Assembly (NCBI GenBank): GCA_003255025.1
Contig: QANY01013727.1
Location: 1,137,849 to 1,201,848 of the forward strand
Direction: 5' to 3'
Source: Datisca glomerata
Lineage: Eukaryota > Streptophyta > Magnoliopsida > Cucurbitales > Datiscaceae
Length of the DNA stretch: 64,000 bases
The first letter of the stretch is position 1. Each line of letters opens with the position of its first letter. The notes under the pieces are model-generated. The model worked only from the letters and a program-made list of their open reading frames with translations, ran no database searches and was not told the origin of the DNA. Shown here one piece after another: positions 47,753-60,287 of this stretch. The position numbers and the translations under genes are program-made.

Positions 47753-49690
47753 CACTGTCGCCACATTTAGCGGTTAACTGTACGTGGTTATTTATGAATG
47801 ACATTAGCCTTTTAGGCCATTTCATAAAGAAAAAAAGATCTAGTAGAATAAATTTTGGTGCAAGGACAATCGAGTTGTTGATGTTAAATTTGAAAATATG
47901 TTATAAAATACACCGATCAATGGAGGCAAAGGATGCAGTTAGCAAGACTTGACCATTCATCCACATCTACAGATACTAGATCTGGCCTACTACTAGAAGT
48001 ATATCCAAATTTTTTAAACATTTTTTTATCAGGTCCGTTTAGATCTGACTAGATTGATTAGATCTATCATGTATACAGTTGATAAGTAATTGCAGACAAT
48101 TACGAAAATGTTCCTATTGGGAAAATCCAATAGAAGATAAAATTTGATAGGTCTAGACCGTTGAACTCATAGAACAACATAGATATGTTGGGCACAAACG
48201 CAGAAAATAAGCAACTCTGACCTTTTTCTTTTACTTTTTTTTAGCTATGAGAGGATGTATATCCATTGATGATAGTTTAACCAAACTACATAGAAGCTGG
48301 ATCTTCTACGGTTACCCATTTGTTATCAATTCAATGCACCACTACTAAAAAAGTCCAAGTTTTATCTTCTTCTTTTTTGTCAAAGGTCTAATTTTATATT
48401 GAGTGGAGAATCATGTTTTACATGTCTTTTGAGTTAAACTTCTAGTCTCCTTCCTAATTATGGAATTTTTTGGTGGGCAACAATTATGAGGTGAATTTAG
48501 TTAATAATGTGAAATAAAATAATATTTTATCTTTTGAGATAAAAATGAAATCGCTAATAAATTTGATCACGGCTTTGTATTGAAACAAAATGAGAATAAC
48601 ATGACTATGCATTATTTATATGTTCACTTTTTGTGTGTAATAAATAGGCTAAATTTTAACCTAATCAAATACCCTTTAGATGAAATTTATTTGACAAAAT
48701 GAGATGTCATTTATGGTATACTATCATTATTTAAATTTAAAAAAAAATTAATATCCTAAGTTTACTCTCTTTGTCAAGTTAGTCTCTCAACTTCAATATT
48801 TTAAATTTATCCCAATTTATTTAAAATCACAAACAATCTAGTCCTTCACGTAACTATTAGGATGTGTTGATATCTCCTTGCATGAGTTTTAACTTTTGTA
48901 TAATTACTCTAATGAATACTATAAATAATTTTTAGAATTATTAGTGTAAATTGACAGTCTCGTAAGAAGATATTAGAATTAGCGAGCATGAATTTAAGCT
49001 TTCTCTTGTAGCTGTTTCATATCTCTGATTTCGATCTATTATTTAGATAAGATATGAAATAATATTTTTTTGGATATACTACTTTAAATTGGTGATATTC
49101 ATATCTCTCCCTTATAGGTAATGGATTAATTTTAGTTGGTGTACTTCATAACTTTCTCAAGGTCTTTTTATGTAGTCGGCATGTTCCCGATCTGCCTAAC
49201 TCAGGATAGGATGCAGCTAAGGTTTCCCTTTCCAGAGGGGAATGCCATAAAGAAGTCTATTTGGACTACTTTTGCATAATCTTTGAATGTTATGTAGGGT
49301 TCATAAATGGCAGAAAGCATGCTTTGTAAGTTAACCTTTTGAGAGGATGAGTTGTGTTGCATTGATTAAGGGATCCACACTACAAAGTCTCCGGTTTGAG
49401 CCGATTCATTGTCTCTTAGAATTTGTAACCACTTTGCTGGTGTTTCCATATAGGGGAGATTCATAGTTAGTTAATTCCGAGACGATAGAAATACGAAGTA
49501 TTATTCAGAAAATATAATACGTGTATAAAACGGTCAAATATTTGGTAAAAATTCGATCAATAATACGCAATACATAAAAGTCCGGATACTAGTATTAAAC
49601 GGGTATTATACATATTCGTTTAAAAAATTCGGTATAAAAAATACCGCTATATGTGTGTATATATATAATAATAATAGTAATAATAAATAT
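47753..49690. other. Intergenic, no gene recognised
   Basis: A slightly less AT-rich stretch at about 49150-49480 looks different from its surroundings and may be an old transcribed or transposon-derived piece, but no open frame or domain supports this. The part before 49690 is rich in TAA and TA repeats. Confidence 0.5.
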
Positions 49691-50427
49691 CTATAATACA
49701 TTTAAAGGTGAAAGTAAGGAATGAATTTTTTGGACAATTTTGTCCATCTTCATTTTTACTAATCCAAAATTACTCTTAAAAAGTACACTAGATGTATTTC
49801 TATTTGCCCATAAAATAAATCTAGAATATATTAAAAGGTGGAAGTAAGAAGTAACTTTTTTTGGATAATTTTGTCCATTTTCATTTTTACTAATATAAAA
49901 TTATCCTTAAAAAGTACATTTGGTGTCTTTCTATTTTCCCATCAAATAAATATGTGTCACAATGTATCAATTGGAAAATGTCTTTTGAAATGTGACTTTA
50001 GAAATGTGATTTTTGGAGTAATGGAATGAGAAGTGGCTTTTAAAATGTAGCATTCATTCACGTAATAACTCTTGCATTCATGCGTTTCTACAATGTGTTC
50101 ATACATTTATCTTGGCTTAGTTTTCTGAATGTTCTTTGTATATTAAAGATGATTAAAATAATAAATTAGCCAAAAATATTGTATAAAAAAGTGGTTACAC
50201 AATAATATATTGGAAGATGGAAGTACGGAATGAATTTTTTAGACAATTTTGTCCATCTTAATTTTTACTAATCTAAAATTGCCCTTAAAATGTATGTTTG
50301 GCGTATTTCTATTTGCCTATCAAATAAAAATGTGTCAAAATGTATCAATTGAAAAGTGATTTTTAAAATGTGACTTAGAAAATGATTTTTGAAATGTGAC
50401 TTTTGGAATGTAATGGAATGAGAAGTG
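49691..50427 (+). repeat. Three related repeats (130-230 bp)
   Basis: Copies start at 49691, 49821 and 50201 with variants of AATATATT..AAGGTGGAAGTAAGGAATGA, followed by TTTTGGACAATTTTGTCCAT and TTTCTATTTGCCCATAAAAT. Copies 2 and 3 continue with several AAATGTGACTTT motifs and both reach AATGGAATGAGAAGTG. GGACAATTTTGTCC is itself a 14-bp palindrome. Function unknown; a degraded tandemly duplicated transposon is possible. Confidence 0.8.
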
Positions 50428-50920
50428 TTTTTTTTGTCAAATGAATATTATCATTAAAAACCCACAAAGAGTTCAAACAACTACAAGGGGCATACCCCAG
50501 GTCAAGAAGACACAAACTCTAAATGGCAAAAGCAGCAGAAGGAATCAATAGGACATCCCAACTAGATTGTCACCCCTTACGACCCTCAGAAGATGCTAAA
50601 AGACATCATAATTATACTGACACCTCCTTAGAACCCAAAGACTAGCCTAGTTAAAACCTTTCCAGAAAAAAACTCTAGTGGGAAAAACTCAGAAAAGGAA
50701 AAAGAGAACTAGCGCAAAACAACAACAGAGACAAAAAAGTAACAACTTAAAACATAAAATATCCGGAAATGGAGCAAAATGAACAACCTCCATCTCCGAA
50801 TGTAAACATTTCTTAGCCCAATGGTCTGCCCAATCATTGCGATCTCTAGATTAGTGAATGAACATGGCCCAAAATTTCATACTTGACAGCGTAATAATAT
50901 CAGATATGAGAATAAACAAG
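50428..50920 (-). pseudogene. Possible LINE 3' end with RNase H-like fragment
   Basis: Read on the minus strand, 50905-50810 translates to KFWAMFIH, a stop, then SRDRNDWADHWAKK, similar to the end of the RNase H domain in plant LINEs (where an ADxLAK-type motif is usual). About 370 bp of noncoding sequence follows and ends in eight A residues (T run at 50428-50435). This fits a 5'-truncated non-LTR element with an oligo(A) tail inserted in repeat copy 3. The right end merges with truncated element C, so no target duplication can be checked. Confidence 0.45.
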
Positions 50921-51103
50921 AATTAGCGTATGAATCAATTAGTTCGTGGCTGAACTAGCAAGTTCAGTATACGGAAATCTGTCGTCGCAAGAAAAGTTGT
51001 GGTTCATCACCGCCGCCACTTATCATAGCGCCGCGCCGTCGCCTGCTTTCCCACGCCACTCGCTGCTGTAGGTTTCCTAACTCTGGTTTAGGAAACAATA
51101 GGA

Positions 51104-51268
51104 ATTAGGAAACCTTAAGGTTTTTGAAACTTTAGAGTTTAGGAAACCTTGATTTTTTTTCAAACTTTAGGGTTTAGGAAACCTTGATGTTTTAGAAACT
51201 ATAGGATTTAAGAAACTTTGAGGTTTTGGAAACTTTTGGCTAGAAAACCTAAGGGGTTTTCTCAAACT
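51104..51268 (+). repeat. Minisatellite in the leader of element C
   Basis: About five units of roughly 35 bp with consensus TTTAGGAAACCTTGA..TTTT..AAACTTTAGGG. Units start near 51104, 51138, 51174, 51209 and 51241. The third contains TTTAGGGTTTAG, the plant telomere-like motif. Confidence 0.8.
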
Positions 51269-52339
51269 ACTCCCTAAAAATTATTTTTATTTAACTCATA
51301 ATTTTTCAACACTAATTAATTAGAATTTTTTTTATAATTTTTTTTAAAATAAATCAATTACTAGTTTACTTAGTAATTTATTAATCAAAGTAAAAATTAT
51401 TGGAAAATTAAATTTTAAATTGAAATTTGAATTTTGAAAATGGGTCTAGGCTCTGTAAAGAGTTATAAATTGGTGGGACTTTCTGAAGAAGAATGAGAAG
51501 ATTACAGAAGCCATGAATGTTAGTATTTAAATTATTGTAATTTATTTATTATTCTTTTTATGGGTTGTAATTAGAAATGAGCCATAGACAGGTTAATTTT
51601 GAATAGATGATTTATTATTAATCTTGTATTATCATATAACATGTCATATAGAAATAAGGATATATCAATATCAAAATATCATGTAGCATGTACATGCATC
51701 ATTGTAGTTTAAATTTATAATGGGTTATAATTTAAATACAATGTGAATTTTATAAAAGTTATAAATTTTAAATTGTGATTTAATTTTTCAAATCTATAGA
51801 AAGCTATATTTTGTTTTTGAAACAGCAAAGAAAAATCCATTTTTCCAAAAACTAAGTGGGAGAGCCATTTACGTTGAAACGTTCCCAAGGTCCCCAATGC
51901 AAACTTGATCATGGCACGATGAATGGTTTAGAGCCGTCCTAGTGGTCCTCTCTTCAATGACAGAAACTTGGAAATCATGTCACTTCGAGTCTTCAAATTG
52001 CTTAAGATGCTAAAGCTTGTAAAGGACATGATGAGGCATGATTGTTCCTAAATGGACTGTTTATTCATGGCAACCTTTTAAACCGATGCGCTGGTTAAAC
52101 ACTTAGATCGAAGCACATTGGAATCCCTTATAGGGGCTAGTCAATTGGGTCATGGTGACCAAGACCATTGGTGAATGGTTAAGCTAGATGTAGTGACATC
52201 TTGAGAAGCGTTAACCAAACGAGATGAGTCTCGATGCAATATGAGGTAGCTTAGACGTTGTCCTTAGATGAAATAAGCTATCGTTGTTGATCGTAACATT
52301 ATGGAAGAAATATTTTTTATTAGATTTTTAAATATTTAA

Positions 52340-53240
52340 GTATTTGCTTCATGCATCTTACTGGTGAAAATTACGTGGATTGGAAACGGAATCTTGATAT
52401 CGTGCTAACGGTAAAAAAAGTACAAGTTTGTGCTCGCCACCCATTGTCCGTTTGAGCCTATTGTTGAATCGAATCAAGAGGAAAATGATGTTTATGCTAC
52501 TTCGCTACATTCTAATGAGATCATCAGGTGTTACATCTTAGCTTCTGTTAACAATGTGTTGTAACAACGACATCAGAACATAGAAAATGCCATTGATATG
52601 ATGTTAAACATCATCAAAATGTTCAAAGATCAGGGTCGTCAAGCCAAACAGGCTTCTATGTGAAACTTCAAGAACTGCAAGATGAAACATGGAACTTTTG
52701 TCAAAGAACATATGATGTTGATCATTAGTTATCTGAATGAGATGACGATCATGGGTGCTGAGGTAGATGGTGAGACACAAGTTGATATGATCTATGAGAC
52801 TCTGCCTGATACTTTTGAGAACTCCAAACTTAATTATTCAATGAATAAGTTGAGGTACTCACTTCCTGAACTGATGAAGGAACTACAAGCTACAGAGACC
52901 CTGTTTCTGAATGGCAAGAGGAAGACTCGAGAGGCAAACTTTACTAAAATCAATCCTTCCACCTCCGATGCCAAAAAGAAACATAAGAGATGTTTGAAGA
53001 AGGCTAAGAAGCATAACTATAAAGCTGCGAAAGGTAAGGCCACTGCAGTAGTGGACAAGTCGAAAGATAAGTGTCATCATTTTGGAGTCACTGACCATTG
53101 GAAACGCAACTACCTAGACTATCTCAAGGAGTTGAGATCTAAAGATATAGTACTTATTAATGAGGCCCTTTATGTGGTTGGCTCTACTTTTTCGTGGATT
53201 GTAGACTCTCCATCACTAACCTTATATGTTTTTCTTTGCA
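52340..53240 (+). pseudogene. Copia gag and protease start of element C
   Basis: The gag N terminus is decayed (TGENYVDWKRNLDIVLTVKK in one frame near 52360, then a frameshift and stop). A continuous frame from 52682 gives 201 residues: KHGTFVKEHMMLIISYLNEM, KLRYSLPELMKELQATETLF, a Lys-rich segment and a zinc knuckle reading CHHFGVTDHWKRNY, where two of three cysteines are replaced (Phe and Tyr). The protease site reads WIVDSPSLT (normally DSGATN). Confidence 0.8.
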
Positions 53241-53539
53241 GGGTTGAGGGAAATCAAAAGGCTTTCATTAGGAAAATGGAGCACTAGTATTGACCGTATA
53301 TATTGGAACTATTCAATTGTCATTCGATAACAGTTTTATGGTTTTATGAGATGATTATTATATCCCGATTTTTAGGAAGAACCTTATCTCAGTAGCTAGT
53401 TTAATTGAGCAAGGATTCAGTTTAAATTTCATTGACAAAATTATTGGTATTTTTAGGAACGATTGCTTAATTACTACATGTTTGATAAATAAACTATTTT
53501 ATGTATAACCAATAGTCTTTTAATCTGATGTAAATACTG

Positions 53540-56310
53540 ATTTACAAAAGGATAGTAAAAGGTTGAAGTCTGACTCAACCAACCTTACGTCTTGGCCACA
53601 TTAGCATGTACAAGATTAAAAGACTAGCATTGGGTAGAGCTCATACAATAACATTCCTAGCTCTACCGTATCTTTTGTTTCATTTCTTCTGGAACAATCA
53701 AAAACACTTTTTTATTATGGATCTACTACCAGAAACTCAATGCTTAATCTTAGCATTCAATGTGTATTCCTGAATAACTCATTTTTCAATTATTCAACCA
53801 TTTCATTTTACCAAGTTCAATGTTAGTCAGATTAGTCAACATTTCTATGTTTCGATGCAAAAAGAAGATGGGATCACTACCCACATGTGAATCATGTATA
53901 GAAGGTCAAATGAACAAGAGACCATTTTCAACGAAGGGTAAAAGAATCACTCAATGCCTCAAACTTGTATATAGTGATATATGTAGGCCATTGGATATCC
54001 AAGCAAGAGGAGGTTATGAATACTTTTTAAACTTCACTAATGACTACTCACATTTTGGACATGTTTGTTTAATGCACCAAAAGTCTGAAACTTACAAAAA
54101 GTTCAAATAATACAAGGCTATGGTAAAAAATAAATAGAGAAACAAATCAAAACGCTACGATCTTATCGTGGTGGAGAGTACTTGCTAGGAGAGTTTGAAG
54201 ACTTTCTTAAGGAAGAATGTATTCTTTCTCAGTTTATAGCACTTGGCACTTCACAACAGAACGGTGTGTCAGAGAGAATGAATTGAACTCTCTTCGATAT
54301 GGTTAGATCCATGATGAGTTACTCATCCCTCCTAGATTCATTTTGGGGATATTCCTTGAAGACAGCTGCATACATTCTGAACCAAGTTTCATCAAAGACA
54401 ATGCCTGGTATGCCATATGAACGATGAAATGGACAAAAGTTATCCGTAAACCACCTTAGAATATGGGGATGCCCAGCACATGTTTGAAAATTGAAGATAA
54501 GAAAGTTGGTCAATCGATCGGAATTATGCCTATTTGTAAGATATCCTAAGGGAATAAAGGGATACATCTTTTATAGTCCAACTGGCAAGAAAATATTCGT
54601 GAGCACAAATGCGCATTTTCTTGAAAAGGACTACAGTAGAAGTGTGAAGCCGAGAAGCACTTTTATATTAGAGGAATTATTGAGTGGGAGAACACGGACT
54701 CCCCAATCCAGAACTGTTTCTGATTCAATAATGGAAGAATCGCAGTAGGAGCCAGAGCCTATAAAGCCCTGATGTAGTGGGAGGGTCGTTAGATAGCCTG
54801 ATAGGTACATGTCTCATGGAGATGCCTTAACAACAGTCTTAGATAAGGATGATGATGAACCTATCTCCTACTCACAGGTCATGGATGGTCCTGAAGTAAA
54901 TCTATGGCAAGAAGACATGAACATTAAGATACAATCGATGTACTCGAACAAAGTCTAGAAACTTGTAGAACCTCTTAAAGAGGTAAAAACTGTAGGGTGC
55001 AAATGGATTTATAAGAAAAAGAAAGGTCAGGGTGGGAATGTGTAGACATTCAAAGTCAGGCTAGTAGCCAAGGGCTATATCCAAAAGGAAGGTATTGACT
55101 ATGAGGATATCGTCTCGCCGACGGCCATGCTTAAATCCATATGAATCCCCATGTCCATTGCTGCTACCCTCGATTATGAAATCTGGTAGACAGATGTCAA
55201 GGCTGCTTTTCTGAATGACAATCTTGAAGAACGAATTTATATGGCTCAACCAGACAGCTTCATGGAGAAAGGCCAAGAGGGTAAGGTTTACAAACTGTTG
55301 AAGTCCATTTAATGACTTAAGCAAGTGTCCCGATCGTGGATTATCAGATTCGATGAAAGTTTCAAGAACTTCGATTTTGAGCAATTAGTGGATGAACCAT
55401 ATGTGTATAAACTGATACACGAAGGGAAGGTGATTTTTTTGGTTTTGTACGTGGACGCTATTCTACTCATTGGGAATGATGTAGGAAAACTGTCTGATGT
55501 CAAGATTTGGATCGCAAAGCAATTTGATATGAAGGATCTTAAAGAAGTTATCTTTGTCCGAGGTATTCAGATATTTTGAGATCGGAAAAATAGACAATTG
55601 ACACTGTTGCAAGCATCTTATATTGATAAGGTGATGGATCACTTCAGTACGTAACACTCCAAGAAAGGATATTTTCCTTTCAGACATGTAGTCAGCCTCC
55701 CAATGGAGCAGTGTCCTAAGACACCTCAAGAAGAGGAAGACATGAAAAAGATTCCCTATGCCTCAACCATTGGAGGACTCATGTATGCGATGCTTGGCAC
55801 TAGGCCAGACATTTGCTACGTGGCGGGCATGGTGAGTCGTTTCCAATCTAATCCTGGACTCGAGCATTGGAACGCTTCCAAGCATATCCTTAAGTATCCT
55901 AGGAGAACAAGGAGCTACATGCTTGTGTATTCACGTAGTGACCAGAATATGATGGGGTATACTGATTTTAATTTTTAAGCAGACAAGAATTTTAAGAGGT
56001 CCACTACAGGATCAGGGTTCATCTTGAATGGTATAGCAGTTGTATGGAGAAGTATCAAGCAATCTTGCATTGCTGATTCTACCACAGAAGCTGAGAATGT
56101 GGCAGCTTCTGAAGCTGCAAAGGAGGCTGTATGAGTTAGAAAGTTCTTGAATATTCTGGAAGTTATTCCAGAAGCTGACAAGTTCATGACACTTTATTGC
56201 GATAACCGTGGGGCTGTAGCGAGTTCAAAGGAACCAAGGAGGCAAAAAAGATCCAAACACATAGAGCGTAAATATCACCTAATTGGATAGATTTTTCAGC
56301 GTGGAGATGT
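53540..56310 (+). pseudogene. Copia pol remnant of element C
   Basis: Integrase blocks: [14 protein letters not shown] and [19 protein letters not shown] (53885-54030), then LRSYRGGEYL (about 54150), where the second catalytic aspartate is Tyr, and NGVSERMN (about 54265) with the Glu kept. Reverse transcriptase: [18 protein letters not shown] (about 55090) and LYVDAILLIGND (55445-55480), where YVDD has become YVDA. RNase H: GSGFILNGIAVVWRSIKQ (about 56010), IADSTTEAENVAAS and LYCDNRGAVASS (about 56195-56230). Stops occur throughout. Confidence 0.82.
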
Positions 56311-56448
56311 TGTAGTAACACACATATCGACATTCAACAATATAGTGGGTCCATTCATGAAGAATTTAAGCAGTAAAGTCTTTGATGGTCATCTGAAGGG
56401 CATGGGAATACAAGATTGTACACGCCTACTTTAGTCCAAGTGAGAGAT

Positions 56449-58060
56449 TATTGAAATTATGTTCATAAAATAGGGTGTAATAACTATTTATGAGTATTTA
56501 GCTATTTCTCAGACATTTTGTATGACTGAATTTAATGAATGAATGAAAGTTTTTCTATTAATTAATCTGTATTTATAATTTACTCAAGTCCTAGGACTAT
56601 TGTCAACGTAAGAAGAGTAAAGGCTGAGGGGTCTTCCAGACAAACTCTTATGAAATAATTCAGAAAAATATTCACAGTCTTAGGATCGAATGGACAATCG
56701 AGTCTGATTATGACTGTTAGGTTAAATCAAAGGATGCCGGTCTTGAGGCATGGGAACGGAGACTCTAACGGTTGACCTAAAAATAGTGTAGAATATGTTG
56801 AATAGACTAATAATAAATTAGTTTGGAGTAACAAATTAGCTTAGAGTAAATTTAATTGTTTACACCTTAAGGATATTTTCATAATTATCTTAATCCTGAG
56901 GTAAATACAAAACTTGACTTAGTTACTTGTGGTCTTTGATACGCCAAATGAGTGAGTTTGAATTACCGAATAATACCTCAGTTATAGGGATCATGATTCA
57001 ACTAGGTTACAGTTATGTGATTCACATATATGGAATTCATGGTGAAATTACAAAATGCAACAATATCACCTTATGTTTTATTGATGGGTGTGTGAGTAAA
57101 TAAGTCTGGTCAGGTACTCGATGAAATGAATCATTGAATAAGACATGGTGAACTATGCGAGATAATTCACTGTTATGTTTTTTTTATTCACAGTCAATAA
57201 AAGACAAGGAAATAATAACTATAGGGGTAAAATGGTAATTTTATATCTCGCTCTTGTTACTGATATTCACGAAGGGTAACATAGAAAAATATTCCATGGA
57301 CCGTGAAATAAAAAGTGTTTGTTTGCACCAACAAAAAATCTAGCGCACATGAATCGAGAGTTGATTCCGCATCAGAACTATAGTGGAATCGTACGATGTC
57401 AAGAATAAATAGGTCGGGAATTTATGGAGATAAATTCACCGAGTATTTGAATTTAGACACAGTATTGATTTTCAGAAGATGTAAATTTTTTAAAATTATA
57501 ATAAATGGAGGAGAATTTTGGAAATTTACAGTTTAGGGGTATATATGCCAATTCTATAATCTTCATATAAGGGATGGCATTAGGGTTGCCTCTCTAATTG
57601 TGTTGACACAACTCTTATCACAGTGTATGATTACACAGAGTAAACAAAGCAGTTTCTCTCTCACCTCCCTATTGTCGTCGAAATCAAGAGGAAGAAGAGA
57701 AAAAATTATTTTTTTTCTTCTATTATTTTAAGAGCCGACACTCAATTCATAATGACATCCTATTGAGATATACTTCTGAATAATACGAGTAGTTATTGGT
57801 GCAAAGATTGATTCAAGTTCTACGAAGAATGAAGAACGCAAGACAATCAATAAGATTCCACCAAGTCAAAACTTCTCTTATACAATAAATGTATAATATT
57901 TTTTCCACCTCTTTTAAATACGCCACCCTAAATATGCATGACCATAAAAGGTTTTATATTTAATATGACTGAATAGTTTATGTGAAATTTTCTTTATTTT
58001 CTGTCCACGAACAGTTCGTGGTTCATTTTGTTCTTCAAATTTTTAAAATCTGATCCAACA
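56449..58060 (+). repeat. 3' LTR of element C
   Basis: 1612 bp. Starts TATTGAAATTATGTTC (canonical TG changed to TA) after a purine run AAGTGAGAGAT and ends CTGATCCAACA. It aligns with the B LTRs and the solo LTR. A TATA-like CATATAAGGG lies at about 57566. It is shorter than the others through internal deletions. Confidence 0.85.
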
Positions 58061-59568
58061 TATAATGACAAGGAACAAACCCTCCAATGCGAGCAGAAGG
58101 TTCGCCCGACCTAACTTCAGGATAAGAGCATGAAAAGTTTTTTAAAGGCCGTGACGGGTCTTTACGACCCCGACCTACATAAGAGGTAATCCATTGGACA
58201 AAATCAAGTCCACCAAAAAGATCAAGACCCTTTAAGGCCCAATCCATCTTGGGATCACAAGCTTGGGTCAATAATAGTTCGAAGGATGCAACGATTGGCA
58301 TAATAGTTGGAACAACTACATAGTTCAAACTAAAGCCTCATCGAGACCAAAATAAGGATCGACTACCAAGAAATATCCACGCACGGCATACTCATGAAAG
58401 AAAAAATGGAGATAAATAAAAGAGACAGAGGTAAAGGAAGTTTATTTTCATTAATAAACAAAGGACTACAAGTATAAGTAAAGGTACAAATGCCTCATTG
58501 GTTAAGAGGACACCCCATCTAGACTAACTACAACCCCCCCCCCTCCGAGAGAAGGAAAATAATCCCCCCCAAATGAAGCGGTGATCATGGGATCTCCACA
58601 GCTCATTTGATCTTAAGGACTCAATCTCTGCAGCTTAGGAGAGAGAGAAGAAGGAGAAAGACCGATACCCCTTGCTTCGAGATGAGTCTTTAGAGTAGGT
58701 GACACAGAAAGATGAAAATGGACTGTGGCCGGTAAAGTTCTTCATTACGAAGCAAAGGGTAGGACTACCGGCTGCATTACAAGCCTTGTTAAGGGTAATG
58801 TCTCTACAACCGAGGGTGGGTAGCCAACACAGACAAAAGGCTTGTCTAATAGGCCTATCAATAATAGGTAAATCATTGTGGATGGAAAGCCAACAACTTT
58901 AAGGTGCGACATTTAAGGGATGACAAAAAGGAAAACGATGATAATGAGAAGAAAAAAGGGATCTTGAAAGGAAACCTCTAAGATAGAGGAAGCCCGAGAA
59001 GGTGGAAGGATTACTCTTCCTCCAAAGGTGAGGACGAAGATCAACACTTAGGGTTTTAGATCCGCCTGGGTTGCAGGGAGGAAGGAAGTAAGAAGAAAAG
59101 CTGCATGTTTATAGGCCTATAGGATAAACCGCTCATTCAATGGACATTAAATAGGCTGCAAGGATTTTAGAAGAGGAGTTTAGAAGACCAAACGTTGCCC
59201 AATCAATTGCAAGGATGGATCGATGCGCCAGGAATCAAATGACATGTAATCAAGCCATGCTTCATTACTGATGACCTTCACCCTCCTTTACGCATGCCCA
59301 CGCACCTTTAATGCCTGCACTTCCAATGAGATTAATGACCTTAAATATCAGAAAAGATGACATGACACATGCACAAGTCATGACAAAAGTCAGTGAATTC
59401 CATTCGGTGCAACTCCCTCTAACAAATGAAATTAAAATATAAGTATGAAGTGACAGAGCCAGGAAATGAAGTATAATCAATGCTAAGGTAGCTCGGACGC
59501 AGAGCTCAGATTAGTGAAGTCTACAAACCTGAATATCGGAGGATACCTAAGTCCTTGACTGGGGGAAA
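58061..59568 (+). mobile_element. Probable 3' internal end of a Ty3/gypsy element
   Basis: GC-richer than its surroundings, with C-runs at 58540-58568. It ends in a polypurine tract CTGGGGGAAAC immediately before an LTR-like start at 59569. No pol domain is visible, so only the noncoding 3' region would be left. The sequence begins exactly where the LTR of element C ends. The 97-codon minus-strand frame at 58035-58328 has no recognisable domain. Confidence 0.45.
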
Positions 59569-60287
59569 CTGTTATAGGTATCTTCTCAACCACTAATGAT
59601 GCAACAATGCTTGTCACGTAATATTAGGAAGATCCCAAGGTCATGAAAGTAGCAGAACCGACCTTAATTGATAAGCCTCAAGGAAGCTCGGGTTGCACAT
59701 ACTCGAGCATGCATAAGAGATTAAGCCCATGAAGAGGACTTGGATAGTACCAAGCATAAGGTCATCATTGCCCGCCGAAAGTGACATTCCATATGGCGCT
59801 CCCTTCTAAGCCTGAGCAACCTATCGGTCCAATCATCGTGGCAGAATGATAGGATAGCCTCCGCCTGATCACCTCATAGGCACACTGACACTTAACATCC
59901 ACCACCTTTATGTCAAAGGTCGTCTTTTTCATCTAATCAACGCGGTCAAGACAGATTCCTGTCCAAAAAAATTCCCCTACACGCCTTTGAAGGCTTCTTC
60001 GACACGCATCCTTCTACACAAGGACTCAGGAATAAATATATCTAGGAATTAACAAAAAAAGGTATGCCTACTCTCCCCCTTATGAAAATTATGCAAGAAA
60101 TATTGACCATCTACTGACTTAGGCATCAAAAGCCGTTGGTTCCCCGTCTACAGGATTCCTTGTCTGTGTTTTACAGACGTTGAGGTCGAGGGAAGCTTTA
60201 ACTAAGAGAAAAGGCATGTGTACTACTACCGGGAGGAGAGAGCGTGCACAACGTTACCGCGGACACCTTTGGTCAGAAGGATCAACA
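59569..60287 (+). repeat. Probable Ty3/gypsy LTR
   Basis: 719 bp, TGTTATAGGTATC to GGATCAACA, preceded by a polypurine tract. Inside, TACTGACTTAGGCATC (about 60113) resembles the CTGACTTGGGCATCGGAG segment often seen near the end of plant gypsy LTRs, and AATAAATATATC (about 60030) could be the TATA box. No partner LTR is in the window and the flanking 5-mers differ, so it is taken as the 3' LTR of a truncated element and not as a solo LTR. Confidence 0.5.

Larger units (their letters stand above)
50925..58060 (+). mobile_element. 5'-truncated copia element C (family B)
   Basis: Plus-strand relative of element B without 5' LTR and primer-binding site. It has a leader (about 50925-52340), gag, pol and one LTR at its 3' end (56449-58060). 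The leader matches the reverse complement of 34690-36300 and runs without interruption through the site where element A sits in B. All genes are broken. The left boundary is approximate because it abuts a LINE-like fragment. Confidence 0.85.

Noticed and set aside
58035..58328. 97-codon minus-strand open frame
   Set aside because: It crosses the end of the C LTR into unrelated DNA, and has no recognisable domain.
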